Below are positions 22,990-33,899 of a stretch of 64,000 nucleotides of DNA, piece by piece. Positions within the stretch are counted from its first letter, which is position 1. The number at the start of each line of letters is the position of its first letter. Location of the stretch: positions 474,182-538,181 of the forward strand of contig QEOQ01000439.1 in NCBI GenBank assembly GCA_010279815.1. Reading direction: 5' to 3'. The translations under genes were made by a program, and so were the position numbers. The notes under the pieces were generated by a model. It was not told where the DNA came from. It searched no databases and saw only the letters and a list, made by a program, of their open reading frames with translations. This DNA comes from Brachionus plicatilis (taxonomy: Eukaryota > Rotifera > Eurotatoria > Ploima > Brachionidae).

Positions 22990-24139
22990 TATTTCTAATT
23001 TGTGAATTGCTTATTTTTATTTTCAAATTTTGTAGAATAATACAAAGTGAGCTTATATCCACATAAAATATTAACAGTGTAGAATTTTTTTAATAACTAT
23101 TCAGTATTTGTTTTTATTCACGTGTGTCTATGCTTAATATGCTCGTCACGTAGTCTTTTGACTCCTATTAAAAGTTGTACTTATTATTTTTGGTATTGTA
23201 TAAAATTTATTAAAATGCTTTATTAAGGCATTGTAAAATTCAAATACAAATTGAACAAAAATTCTTACATTTTTGATGAATTTAAATTAAAGTCAATAAA
23301 ATATATACTTAAATCTTTTACTTAATAATTTTTCTCATGTTTTAATTAGACAAAACATAAAACGTCAATAGGGTTTAAATCGATTATTGGTTTAATTTAC
23401 AAAAAAATATAAAATATTCAAAACATCGCATTTTTTTCGTGCTTTTTCAAAATTGTATCAAAATTTTTCTTTAAAAGACGAAAATATACACCACTTCTCT
23501 TAATCATGTAATGAAAGAAAAAATTTAGATGTCTAAAAATTAGACTAAGGTCCTCTTTTAGGAGTTTAATTTTTAAAAAACAATAAAATAGGTAAATTTT
23601 GAATTTTATTAAAAATCTGAATCGTGGAACAGTCCCCAATCAGTTTTTTTGAAATCAAAATTTACCTATTTTATTGTTTTTTAAATATTTGGAGACTTAA
23701 CTGTAATTTAGTGCTCGACTGACATTCATGCTTGAATTTGGACAAAATTTTTTTCAAATAATTGACTTTGAAAATTGCTAAAGTAAAGTTTTTTATCATA
23801 AATTCAAATTTTTTTATTGAAGATTTTATCTAATAACATTTGATTAAAAATTTGTGATTAAGTGGTCAAACTTTTGACCAGCGCTTATTAAAAGACAATT
23901 ATTTTATAAAATTTACTCTAAGATACAAGTTACTACAAATAAATTTCGAATTTTTTCTTGTTTAAATACATTTTATTATATCACCAAATTTAGTGTTAAC
24001 TAAATGTAAAAATGAATAAAAACAGTTTTGGGCGTTTTTTTTCCTATCTAGAAATTTTAAAATTAGTTGTACATAATTTAAATAAAATGTTTATGTTGAT
24101 TAGCAAATAAATTGAGTCATAACAGATTTAAAAGTGAAT
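22990..24139. other. AT-rich DNA with one foldback, no gene
   Basis: A palindrome at 23561-23695 has arms AAAAAACAATAAAATAGGTA and TACCTATTTTATTGTTTTTT around a 60-bp loop. Near 23855 is GGTCAAACTTTTGACC, a short palindrome also found at about 190 and 51017. The rest holds nothing I can identify. Confidence 0.5.
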
Positions 24140-25025
24140 CTAAAAATTAAAAAAATCTAAAGCATTATTTAAATTTAGAAGCTTCACATAATTGATTATC
24201 TGATCAACAAATTGATTGATTGCAGTACGCAATCTTTCAAGAGTTTCAACATTCAATAAGTCACTCCAGTCAAATGGTAATTCTGGCATATCTGTTGATT
24301 GATGAACCAAAGAGTACATTTTTTCCGAGAGAGCTTTATTTAAGCCATGGAAACCAAATGAACCTTAACATTATTCAAATTAATATCTTTTTTTACATGA
24401 TTCTTATTCATAATTACCAAATCCATAAGAGGCCAACAAATAGAGCTCTTGGTCTGTGCTCACATATTTACTTGAATTCATCACATTTTCCCTATAAAAG
24501 GTGCAACCAACCAAAGAACCTTCATGAACAACACTAGCATCACTCAGGCCCCAACTCTTATCACTTTCGCTAAAATATTTGGGCGTATAGCCATCAAAAT
24601 GATAACTATGAACTGAATAATCCGAATTGTTGTTTACTACGCAGACAACTCCGTTTCCACCAGACTTTAAAAAAATTTACTAAGAAAAATTTTAGATTTC
24701 TTTCCTACCATCTTAGATTGAGTGTTGAATCCAACAGCGAACCAGCCTGACACAAAATCACTAGGTTTGTCGAATTCGACAATAAATTTTGTCTTCTTTT
24801 CATCCAATAACCAATAAACTACCATGTTCAAGCTTGGAAAATAATGCCATCCATCGGAAGAAAATCCTCCATCAGTTTTTTTTACTGTTGATGCTGTTGT
24901 TGTTGTTGCTGTTGTTGTTGTTTCTGTTGTTGTTGTTTCTGTTGTTGTTAAGTCTTCTTGAGGCAATTTTAAGCTAACAGCTCGAGCTGTATGGCCTCGA
25001 TTCTCCCGATGGTATTGTAATCTTC
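24140..25025 (-). CDS. Small DOMON-domain protein with Thr-rich linker, 5' end missing
   Basis: Exons on the minus strand: 25025-24709, 24664-24418, 24363-24140; all joins are GT-AG and the frame is open to the stop (262 codons seen). The order is a basic segment RLQYHRENRGHTARAVS, a Thr/Glu linker coded by (ACA/ACG)n, then a DOMON-like beta fold: LNMVVYWLLDEKKTKFIVEF, SGWFAVGFNTQSKM, GGNGVVCVVNN, YSVHSYHFDGYTPKYF, GSLVGCTFYREN, QELYLLASYGFGG. A C-terminal tail ends DWSDLL...NALDFFNF. DOMON domains bind haem or sugars and are usually secreted. The first exon with a signal peptide is not found; a foldback lies at 25200-25432 just upstream, so the gene could be truncated. The middle exon is 247 nt, exactly as in 27317-27854. 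Confidence 0.75.
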
Positions 25026-25199
25026 CTAGTTAGATCATAAAAATATATATTTTTTAATCAAGAAAATTACTAAGAATTTTTTCCGCGCAAAAAAAGAAAA
25101 AATGTGTAAAAATTTGAATAATTAGCAGAATAATAAATCATAAAATTTTTTTAAGAAAACTAAATGAAATATCCTTACTTTTTGATTAATAAAATTTCT

Positions 25200-25432
25200 A
25201 AAGTTATCTGAAAATCTGGCAAAATGAAAATAATTTTACATTTTTACATTTTCATATTTTTAGATTTTTTTTGCAATATTTCAGAAAATAAAAAAAAACT
25301 CTTCTAATTTATTTAGTTACCAAAATTAAAAATAAAAATTTAATGAAATTTTGCACAAAAAATCTAAAAATATGAAAATGTAAAAATGTAAAATTTTCTA
25401 CATTTTGCCGAAAATCTAAACTTTTAAAGGAT
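25200..25432. repeat. Foldback upstream of the DOMON gene
   Basis: GGCAAAATG...ACATTTTTACATTTTCATAT and TTTTTAGATTTTTT (25218-25272) pair with the inverse AAAAAATCTAAAAATATGAA and CTACATTTTGCC (25352-25410) around a short AT-rich loop. Confidence 0.6.
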
Positions 25433-25554
25433 ATTTTTTTTATTTAGAAAAAAAAACATTCTTGATAAAAAACTAAAAATTCTTTTAATTTATTGGGAAG
25501 AAAGTAAGAATTATTTTGAATTTTGTTCGGTCAGATCAGAGCAATTAAAACACA

Positions 25555-25670
25555 GACAAGCCATAATATTTATTTATTTTTTTATTAAAATAATAGTTTG
25601 GGGAAGACCCCAGGCAGTTTGGAATGGTCGCTAACCTCCCTTTCAGCCCCCGTGATTAATAGATTTTGAT
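25555..25670 (-). mobile_element. LINE or SINE 3' end, minus strand
   Basis: A short GC-richer segment (GGTTAGCGACCATTCC, GCCTGGGGTCTTCCCC on the minus strand) runs into AATAAATAAATAT. The design, a GC block followed by an AAAT tail, matches the LINE 3' ends at 3340-3405 and 4760-4840. Confidence 0.35.
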
Positions 25671-25679
25671 AAAAAAAAA

Positions 25680-27180
25680 AAAACAAAATTTTTGAAAAAA
25701 AGAATCTAATAAATGTTCGACAAAATTATTTTAACTTTTTAACTTAAAATTTGTTTGTTAAGTCACATGACAGATTTGTGTTGAATACAAGCATAATGGT
25801 TTTAAACAAAAATAAAATTATAAAAAAAAATAGAATTAAGTTGAATTAAATAGAATAAATTCATTTTATGTGTATCGTTTTAAATGGAATTGATCTAAAA
25901 ATTAAATAAAAAGGGCCCATAATTTTAATAAAAAAACCGCTAATTTAATAAAAAGAAATCTAATTATTTTTTAAAAATATCTTCTTTTAGCCATTGGCAT
26001 ATTGCAAGTTGAACACAATTTATTTTCTACATTTTGATTACCATTGTCTAGTTTTCTTTTTTTGATTTTTTGGAAATTTTTCGCCAAGCTAATTTACTTT
26101 TTTTTAAAGTTTTTAATACAGTACAATTTAAAACTAACTTTTAAATGGCTTAAATTTTTTGGAGGTGACAAAAATAACTAAAAGTGATGACTAATTTTAT
26201 CTATTTTAGCTGACTAAAAAAAACTAATTATTCTGACAAAAAAACTAAACGACTGACAAATATATAAATTGAGATGACTATTTAATAATTTTGCAATGAC
26301 AAAGTAAAATCTATATTGAAGACAAAATAAATTAATTGATAAACAAGAAAATAAATTAAGATAAAATTTAAAAAATATGGTTTTTTTCTTTGTATTTGAA
26401 TTACAAAATGTATCCAATGTTGAAATAACATTGAAAAAGTGCGATGTTTCAAATTTTTTTTTCCAGTTTCAAATAAAAAATAATTTTAAGTTAATATTAT
26501 AAACATAACAAACTTGAGGAAAGGAAGAGGAAGAGTCGAAGAACAAAATTCGTACATGTTAGTTTTAATTTGTACTATAGAATGTTAATATCTATAACCA
26601 CTTTTTACTTTTTATACTTAATATTAATAATTATAATTTTATTATAATTATATAATTAATATTTAATTTTATTAATTTAGAGGTAACTTTTATTAATTTA
26701 GAGTTTTGTTTTTTCTATTATCAGAGGTAAGCTTTTTAAATGTTGAAGTTTTGTTATTTTTTCATAATAAAATTCATAATATTTTATTCATATCGTTTTT
26801 TTTAAATTATTTTCAATTATTTTTTTTTGGAAAATGTTTTTTATTTAATTTACGTATTTTAATGTAATTTTACTTCATTACATATCCTTACCGACTAATA
26901 TTCATGTAAGATTTCGTAAGCTTACTAAAAATAAATTAAAACTTTATTTTACGAAATGATTTCGTAAAATGATGTAATTTAGCCAATTCTGGGCCTTTTC
27001 TACTTGGAAATATAATATTTGGTAGAGAGTTTTGTTTTTTCGGAGGATTTGATTGTCTATACAAATAATACAATTAAAGTAATGGATTTTTGGGCCAAAG
27101 AATAATTTGAAAAATTTTAAAACAAATAAAATAAAGTTTAAAAGCATATTTTTATATTAAGCCAATTTTTTCTAAGATAC
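25680..27180. other. AT-rich DNA with a dispersed repeat
   Basis: No credible gene. Around 26830-26990 is a block (CATATCCTTACC, AATATTCA, GTAAGATT, TAAGCTTA) repeated in the same orientation at 42485-42590. Confidence 0.4.
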
Positions 27181-27316
27181 AATCAAGTGTCATGCGTGGT
27201 TGAGCATTTAAGAATTATTTAGCAGATTTTTGCATAATAGAAAAATGAAGAAAATCATCGAATAATAAACATTAGATTATGAACCAATTTTTTTATAAAA
27301 GATTTAAATAATTTAC

Positions 27317-27854
27317 CTTTTGACATGGCTGCTAGAACAAAAAGATCTTGTACTGAGTCCAAGTATCTATCTCTGTCCAAATAGTTTTCTCTCTCAAATG
27401 TGCAAATAGCTTGTCTTCCTAGATCTGTGACAGATGAGTTTTTGATACCAAAGCCTGGCTTCGATTCGTCGAACAACTTTGGTGTGGCTCCATCCAAATG
27501 ATAGTGACCCACCCAATTTCCAGTCGAGTTGTCAAAAAAGCATATTAACGCATTTCCACCATTCTTTTATTTGAAAAAAAAAATTAATTCGCAATTTAAT
27601 TAAAATAAAATTTTTAAATGACTAAGTATTTTTTTTAATATTTTTAAAAGTACCATTTCTTCTTTAGTGTTGATACCAACAGCGATCCATCTGTTTGAAA
27701 AATCAGTCTTATTATGAACTAGAGTGAATTTGGTCGTATTCTTATTTACTGTCCATGATACTGTAAGATTTAATTTAGGAAAATTATAAGATTGAGCATT
27801 TATTTGACCAAATGCAAAAATGCATAAAACTAGAGATAATTTGCTCAGAAACAT
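27317..27854 (-). CDS. Secreted DOMON-domain protein, 3' end unresolved
   Basis: Exon 1 (27854-27654) begins with ATG and a signal peptide (MFLSKLSLVLCIFAFGQINA), then NLTVSWTVNKNTTKFTLVHN and FSNRWIAVGINTKEEM. Exon 2 (27563-27317, 247 nt) reads NGGNALICFFDNSTGNWVGH, YHLDGATPKLFDESKPGFGI, RQAICTFERENYLD and QDLFVLAAMSKG. The exon boundary, phase and exon length equal those of the DOMON gene at 24140-25025, so they are paralogues. After exon 2 a GTAAAT donor follows. The next exon is uncertain: an acceptor near 27181 would add six residues, and reading through the donor would add about 20. Predicted to be secreted; ligand unknown. Confidence 0.75.
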
Positions 27855-28299
27855 TTTGGAGCTAAATTTTTAGGCTCAATATATTCAGGTATTTATATAA
27901 CAAAATTTATGCAATAGAATCTTATAGGAATATTTTTTTTAAACAATTAAGTTTTGGTTGAATAGTTTCCAAAATATGGAATGGTAATGATGTATGAGTC
28001 GAAGCATAGATTTTAATGATGATGCAAACGAAAAAAAAATCATAATTAAAAGAAAATCATCTTTTGGGATCCAAGAATCGAAACAATGTCTCAACTAGTG
28101 TCCATGTGTCAATTTTATGCAACCATTGGTCTGCATATGTTTAATTTGGAATATGAAAAATTTCGACAGTCACTACCTTTACAAAAAATTAAAGATAAAA
28201 ACTGATTCGTAAATCTTTTAAAGTAGATTAAAATTTTAATAAAATGAGCTAGATAAATTTTATTGATTTTTGTTTTTAGCTTTTAAGATGGTTATTACT

Positions 28300-28560
28300 A
28301 AAACACGGACCTCCAGTTTTTAAATAAAACACGGACCCATATTTATCTCCCCATTAATACTATGCCATTTATACCCCACCATTTTTCTAGTATAAAATAT
28401 TACCAGCTTTCACGCAAGACCAAAACCTAAGCTTTAGCGCATTTGGTTAGCCCTTTATTTTGATTTTTAATCAAAAAATCTTAATTCAAATTTACCGACC
28501 AATATTTATCTCCCCCATTAATACTTTGCCATTTATCCCCCACCATTTTTCTTATTACTA
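28300..28560. repeat. Direct repeat of a 60-bp CCCACCATTTTTC unit
   Basis: ATATTTATCTCCCCATTAAT, then TGCCATTTATACCCCACCAT at about 28340-28400, recur as ATATTTATCTCCCCCATTAA and TGCCATTTATCCCCCACCAT at 28497-28555. Nearby TTACTAAAACACGGACC (28302) also occurs at about 61592. Confidence 0.55.
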
Positions 28561-28744
28561 AATTTAATTTATTATATTTTCTTTAGTTTAAAAATAAATA
28601 AATTAATTTATAAAAAAATTTTTTTTTAAAAAGTAAAACACTGTTTTTAAATTCTGTTTCTTTGTTAAATATATTATTCAAATCTAAAGTGTTTCATTAA
28701 ATCAGAAGAGATTTAATATTCCAAGGAACCAAAAAAAAGGATCT

Positions 28745-29330
28745 ACCTTTTCAACACAAAAAAATAACCATTCAACACAATTTCAAAACGCTCAGCACAA
28801 AATGATTTCTTCTCAACACAAAAATTAAAATTTGAAAAAAATACTTTTAGCACAAAAATTAAAAATAAAATAAATTCATTCAACACAAAAATTAATGGCT
28901 TGATGAGAAAATTAAAAAAAAAATTATTCAAGAACTGTTATAAAGTTGAGCTTAACAGTAAGAAGTGTTCTTGCAAGTTTTTCACTAAATTAGAATATTG
29001 TGCACATTTATTGGCATTAAAAGAATTTAAAAAAAAAAGGACCAATTTGTCAATAAACCTAAAAGAGGTAGAGCAAAAAATGCGAGAAAATGGTTTTCTA
29101 GAGACTAATTTTTTTAATTTCTTTTCTTTAAGCTTCGAAATTTGCTTTATTTACCTAACTTCCACTTATAAATATCATTAAATAAAATTTAAAATTAAAA
29201 AAAATTAATTTTTTTATAAATATTTTTGTGTTGAAAAAAAATTTCCTTTAAGAATTATTTTCAAACACAATTTTTTTGTGTTAAATGTTTTTTTTTAAAT
29301 ATGATTTTTTGTGCTAAATTACACATTTTT
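28745..29330. mobile_element. Small MULE-like relic, arms of TCAACACAAAAATT units
   Basis: The left arm (28748-28893) holds six copies of TCAACACAAAA or TCAGCACAAAA at irregular spacing. The right arm (29222-29325) holds the inverse TTTTTGTGTTGAAA/TTTTTTGTGCTAAA three times. Between them is a SWIM zinc-finger frame. The minus-strand frame through the left arm is only the repeat translated. Confidence 0.65.
28900..29181 (+). CDS. SWIM zinc-finger fragment of a MULE transposase
   Basis: About 90 codons. The core reads YKVELNSKKCSCKFFTKLEY then CAHLLALKEFKKK: C-S-C-x9-C-A-H is the SWIM ligand set. The frame is open from the left arm to the right arm and no DDE core is present. It is either a fragment or a stand-alone SWIM peptide; I favour fragment. 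Confidence 0.55.
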   Translation: MMRKLKKKLFKNCYKVELNSKKCSCKFFTKLEYCAHLLALKEFKKKRTNLSINLKEVEQKMRENGFLETNFFNFFSLSFEICFIYLTSTYKYH

Positions 29331-29339
29331 AGTTGATTT

Positions 29340-30040
29340 TGAAAAAATCTAAAGAATTGATTATTTCTTTTTACTTTCAAGTAAAAAATTAAATCTTTCG
29401 GGTATTAAATTTATACAATCCCCTTTACTATCACAAAAACCACCACCAGTAAAAAAATTATTTTATTTTTTTTTCTTTTAAAACTTCTTTGCTTAATTTA
29501 AGTGTCTTAATGTCTTTTGTAAATTCACCATTTTAGCATATGCTGAATTTAAAAAATGACAAATTAAAAAAAATTTGAACTAAAAAGTTATGAAATTATT
29601 TATTTTTATTTTTTTTAAAGAAAGTGGCTATTTTAGATACTTTTCGATAATATTTATGGTAGAAACTATGAAACGATGATGGGATTAATTCTTTGAAATA
29701 ATCATTTAATCATTTACATTGTAAATTAAAAAAGTTTTAAAAAAAATTTTCATAAGAGTTTTTACTAATACTTTTTTCACTTCATACTATATTCAATTTT
29801 GACAACATTAGTGGCCACTGGAGTTAAGGATTCGACTGTTTCATCAAAATTATCAAGAAACCAAGATTTAAGTCATCATTTAAATCTAAAAGCTATATTT
29901 AAATTTTTTTAATTTCATAACTTAATGTAAATGTAAATAAGGGAAATTTTGTTAATTATTTAAAAAAAATACCTCATTTTTAAAATTTTTATTTGAAAAA
30001 ATAAAACAACAAGATATTTAAGTTAAATAATTCAAATACT
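29340..30040. other. AT-rich DNA, nothing identified
   Basis: No reading frame, RNA gene or repeat boundary that I can support. Confidence 0.4.
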
Positions 30041-30044
30041 AATA

Positions 30045-30340
30045 AGATCGCAACGCCAACGATCCGGCCGGTCGGCCAACGGTAACTTTGGTGTCCCACC
30101 CCGTCAGACCTTAGCTCGTTCCTCGCAATTAATAATCGGGCTGTTGTGGGGTTAAAAGACTTAACGGGAAAGAGAGAGAGATTTATATTCTAAATTTCAA
30201 ATAATTTATTTTAATTAAAAAAAGAGACCACTTCTAGTCTGGAAAAGGTACAAAAATAATAGAAAAAAAGAAAAATTATAAACTTTAACCAAAAAAAGAA
30301 TAAACAATAATAATAAAGAAAGAAGAAAGATTTTTTACTT
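30045..30340 (-). repeat. LTR-like end with PBS-like TTGGCG, inverted partner at 33690
   Basis: On the minus strand the sequence runs TTTGGTTAAAGTTTATAATT, TTTTTGTACC, a CTCTCTCTC run, CCCGTTAAGTC, CCGGATCG and then TTGGCGTTGCGATC. The plus strand at 33690-33895 has the same order and ends ATTGGCGTCCCTAGG. The ends CGCCAACGATCCGG are also at 58865-58890 (inverted). TTGGCG directly after a repeat end suggests an LTR followed by a primer-binding site (inference). Confidence 0.45.
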
Positions 30341-30619
30341 CCAAGTATTTCGACTTGAATCTATTTTTTTATTTATGCTACTGCAGAGAGTAACATTTGA
30401 AATGTTGTGTTATACACAGTAAGTTTTCTTACTGATCAGACAAGATGATGTAACTATTAAGAGAGTTACAACACAACTAACATTCTATAAAATGCTAAAT
30501 CTGTCCGCAAAATCTTCATATGCTTTTTACAAAACAAGTCAATATTTGGATCACTCAGGCTTGTTTTGATTTTTTTCCAGCGACTCTAACTCTAACAAAT
30601 TAATTTTTATCTTAAGACT

Positions 30620-31012
30620 TTTAACCAAGTGCTTTTGATCGACAATTTAAGCAGCGAACAAAAAGCAATTGTACATTCGAACCGGTGTTGAAGTTGTATG
30701 AAGCGATCAATAGACCAGACAGATATTTTTTATTCAAGTCACTTGTCGACGCTGAACAAGCCAACGAGCTCAATCCAAAATGGTGCAAGACATGGGCAAG
30801 ACTTGGCCAAATCTACGCCGAGTTAAATGAATTTGAAAAATGCAGTCCCAATTACACTAAGGCCCTGGAACTTGAGCCCTCGAATGAACATGTGAAAAAC
30901 CTTTTAGCGCAAGCGAAAACTTTGAATTTCGAGCAAAAGCGTTTGGCCCACTTCGATGACTCTTATGCGCCCAAAGTCACTGAAGAACGAACACATATCG
31001 AAATATTTGTGC
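30620..31012 (+). pseudogene. TPR-protein fragment (SGT/Hop-like repeats)
   Basis: An out-of-frame start reads NLSSEQKAIVHSNR, typical of a first TPR helix, then after a shift DAEQANELNPKWCKTWARLG and QIYAELNEFEKCSPNYTKAL, ELEPSNEHVKNLLAQAK. These are one and a half tetratricopeptide repeats as in co-chaperones. The rest of the gene is missing on both sides; a foldback begins at 31056. Probably a gene fragment captured or retroposed. Confidence 0.65.
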
Positions 31013-31055
31013 ATTTTTGGTGTTTTGATTTATTAAAACAATCGATTCAGAGTCA

Positions 31056-31340
31056 GGCATTGTGAATTTTCATACAAAAATTACAATACAAAAAGTAAAA
31101 AAGGTTATAGTTTTTGTTCTAACGGTTCAAAACATGTTCTGTAACTGTAACAAAGTGTAATAACTTTTGTTACACCTATTGTGAAGGTCTGCTAAATGTG
31201 TGCAAATTTATGCAAAATTTCACGCCATTTAAACGTATTACAATGAAGTTCGCAATTAATTTGCAGAGTTTTTGCAGACTTTCACAATAGGTGTAACAAA
31301 AGTTGTTACACTTTGTTACAGTTGCAGAACATGTTTAAGT
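31056..31340. mobile_element. GGCA-ended foldback, TGCAAAA/CTCTGCA family, truncated
   Basis: It starts GGCATTGTGAATTTTCATAC like 60714. Inverse arms include ACATGTTCTG, GTAACAAAGTGTAATAACTT and GTTACACCTATTGTGAA. The core has TTTGCAGAGTTTTTGCAGAC. The right arm is cut short where the piggyBac-like sequence at 31335 begins. Confidence 0.65.
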
Positions 31341-31770
31341 TAGTGACATGTCACTATAGTCAAAAAAGAGGCTTAAAATATCGTTTAAAATTGTAAATTA
31401 TGAGTAAAAAAAGTTCAGTTTTGATAGATTTGTTTTTTTTTTATATAAATATAACAGCAAAAATTAGAATATTTGGATAATAATCCATTCTTGTAATATA
31501 CAAAAATGGCCACAAAAATATTATTAAAAGGTATAAAATTTGTATTGTATATTAAAAGGGTGAATTATATAAACCAAAATTTTTTTTTCGATAAATATAT
31601 TATTAAATTTATATTCATATGGATTTTTATCTGCTGATTCAGAAAAATATTTGAAATGAAACTCTTTGGCAAACAATTTCCACAAATCCAGTTTTTACAT
31701 CTTTCACGTGAAAAACAAACATCTTCTTAGGAATTAGATTTAAATTAGCTATGCATTTAAAAAATGTCTG
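31335..31770 (-). mobile_element. piggyBac-like end with cysteine-rich domain relic
   Basis: GTTAGTGACATGTCACTATA opens the segment and it matches 58975-59275 inversely over about 300 bp. On the minus strand 31650-31725 reads VCFSRERCKNWICGNCLPKS, the same cysteine-rich domain as at 56840-56955 with one Cys changed to Arg. In piggyBac transposases such a domain sits at the C-terminus and binds the element ends. Confidence 0.5.
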
Positions 31771-32111
31771 AGTCCAGTACTATTTTAAAAAATATGCGAC
31801 TTTGATGGAGCTGGTGATCTGCAAAAAAATTCGACCTGGAAATTTCGACATGTTAATTTGGACAAAAAATTTTAATTTTATTTCAATTATGTTCATGATG
31901 TTCAGAATTTTCCATTAACAGGAAATTACATACACCCAATAAAAAAAAAATTCCCAAGATAATCTTTGAAAAAATATAAGTTAAAAAATTAATTGATTAA
32001 TTTATTTAAGTTTCTCATGTAAAGGCGTGTTTAGTTACCAATTAAAACAATCAATCCCTTTTTATAACATCAATCAAATACATAAAATTTAAAGATAAAA
32101 ATATAAGTTAG

Positions 32112-32155
32112 GAGCTCTAGCTCGGTACAGAAAACAAATAAAATAAAAAAAAAAT
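32112..32155 (+). repeat. LINE family A 3' end
   Basis: AGGAGCTCTAGCTCGGTACA followed by GAAAACAAATAAAATAAA. It matches the inverted tail at 54885-54922. Confidence 0.5.
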
Positions 32156-32273
32156 AAGTTAAATTTTTTTATGTTTCGTTTTGCCTAATTGCGGCTCTTT
32201 TTGTAAAAAAAGTAAAACGAAAATAAAATTCCGCTCAATTTACATTGAATTCACTCAAGATGTGTTAAATAAC

Positions 32274-32749
32274 TAGTGTTGGGCGGCGGCCAACTTTGGC
32301 CGGCCGGTCTACGGCCGGACTTGAACGGCCACTTGGCCGGCCAGTTTAAACGGCCTATTTTGGCCGTGAATTTAACGACCACATTTTAGACCGTCCGTGA
32401 ATTGACCGACCGTCTGTGGACCGTTTTTTAAAAAGCCGACCTTTCCAAGGCCGGCCACAAGACAGACCGACCGAGAAATGGCCGGCCAAATTTTAGAAAA
32501 CCGTGAGGTGGCCGGCCAACTATCGGCCAAAATAAAAACCGACCGTGAAGTGGCCGGCCAACTGAAGGACCGACCGTGTGGTGGCCGGCCAACTCACTGA
32601 CCGACCGTGAAGTGGCCGGCCAAATTTTAGAAAACCGTGAGGTGGCCGGCCAACTATCGGCCAAAATAAAAACCGACCGCGAAGTGGCCGGCCAACTGAA
32701 AGGCCGTAAAACGGCCGACCGTGTGCAGACAGGCCGGCCCCCAACACTA
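32274..32749. mobile_element. hAT-like foldback element 2 (GGCCGGCC type), 476 bp
   Basis: The ends are TAGTGTTGGGCGGCGGCC and, in reverse, TAGTGTTGGGGGCCGGCC. The perfect duplication TAAATAAC lies at 32266-32273 and 32750-32757. The interior is a dense array of GTGAAGTGGCCGGCCAA units, and about 100 bp (32467-32567) is directly duplicated at 32601-32700. The minus-strand frames with GRPLHGR repeats are this array translated, not proteins. Confidence 0.9.
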
Positions 32750-33229
32750 TAAATAACGTATGTCATTTTTTTAAAATACGTTAAATAAAGGTTTTTTTCT
32801 TAAGAAAAGTATTAATCGTTACTTTTTCTTAGTTCGATATATATGGATTTCGTTATAAAGAGGTTCGTTGTATCAAAGAAAAACAGCAATCTTTTTCCTT
32901 TATAAAAAATCGGTTCCTGGATTCATATTCGTAATATAGAGGAGTTCGTTACATGGGGGTTCGTTATACGGAGGATCGACTGTATAACATTGGTGATTTT
33001 GTGTTGTGTGACCACCGAAAATTAAAAAAAGGATTATCACAAGGTATCATATGAAAATTTTATTGACCTTTTGTAGTGGTTGGAAAAAATTATAAAAATG
33101 TCGACTTCTTAATTAGATTTGCATCAAAGCATAGTAGCAAAATAAAAAAAGTCCATAAAAAATGTTAAAACATAATGAAGGAATTCAATGAAAAATAGGA
33201 AAATATTTTGGGTTTTATTTTTCTTTTGA

Positions 33230-33680
33230 TTGGTTAAAAGAAAAGACGTTTTTTTGTGAAACTTTTATTTTTATTGTTAAAACAAAATTACAATATTTTA
33301 CAAAAAAATAATGAAAAAAAATTAACAAAATACAATTTTAATTTTGTTTGCCTTTTTAACATAAAAACGGAAAATAGCCTCGTTCGATTAAAAAAAGTCT
33401 TTACTTGTGAATGCATTCCAAGGATTTTAAATATCCCGTAATTTTCTAAGTTAATTTGAAACGATTTTTCATCAATTTCAAAATAATCGCATTTATTGAT
33501 TAACTTTTCCTTAATTATCCAATAATCAAAAAGAAAATCTGTTGCGACGTTATACCCTTTTGAAATTTATAAGTCTTTCTCACATTACTCATAAATTTTT
33601 ATGTTAATTTTATTTCTTTTTTTTTTGTAAAATATTGAAATTTTTGTTAACCAATAAAAATACAAGTTTCACAAAAAAAT
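33230..33680. repeat. Inverted dispersed repeat
   Basis: TTTTTTTGTGAAACTT and ACAATATTTTAC on the left pair with GTAAAATATTGAAATTTT and AAGTTTCACAAAAAAAT on the right. The block up to 33420 also matches 15280-15470 directly (AACATAAAAA, AATAGCCTC, TTCGAT). Confidence 0.5.
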
Positions 33681-33689
33681 GGTTATTAT

Positions 33690-33895
33690 TGTTTATTCTT
33701 TTTTTGGTTAAAGTTTATAATTTTTTTTTTCTATTATTTTTGTACCTTTTCCTGACTAGAAGTGTTTTTTTTTCTTTAATTAAAATAAAATATTTGAAAT
33801 TTAGAATATAATTCTCTCTCTCTCTTCCCCGTTAAGTCTTTAAACCACACAAAAGCCGGATTGTTAATATAAGGACTTTAACATTGGCGTCCCTA
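33690..33895 (+). repeat. LTR-like end, inverted partner of 30045-30340
   Basis: Same order of blocks as at 30045-30340 but on the plus strand: GGTTAAAGTTTATAATTTTT, TTTTGTACC, CTCTCTCTCTCTTCCCCGTT, AAGTCTTTAAACC, GCCGGATTGTTAAT, then ATTGGCGTCCCTAGG. The two copies face each other across 3.4 kb. Confidence 0.45.
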
Positions 33896-33899
33896 GGTG

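Noticed and set aside
24667..24966. Treating the Thr-rich DOMON exon as a complete small gene
   Set aside because: Its apparent first codon is TTG; the frame continues upstream to an acceptor-like CTAG at 25026 and downstream across two clean introns.
28740..28900. Possible CRISPR-like array of TCAACACAAAA units
   Set aside because: Unit spacing is irregular, spacers are AT filler, an inverse array lies at the other side of a SWIM frame, and the genome is eukaryotic.
28743..28931. Phe/Val-rich minus-strand frame
   Set aside because: Reads through the iterated TCAACACAAAAATT arm of the MULE-like relic.
32428..32766. Open frames rich in GRPLHGR and WPATSRS repeats
   Set aside because: They are translations of the GGCCGGCC array of foldback element 2 in two frames; no splice sites or independent evidence of a protein.
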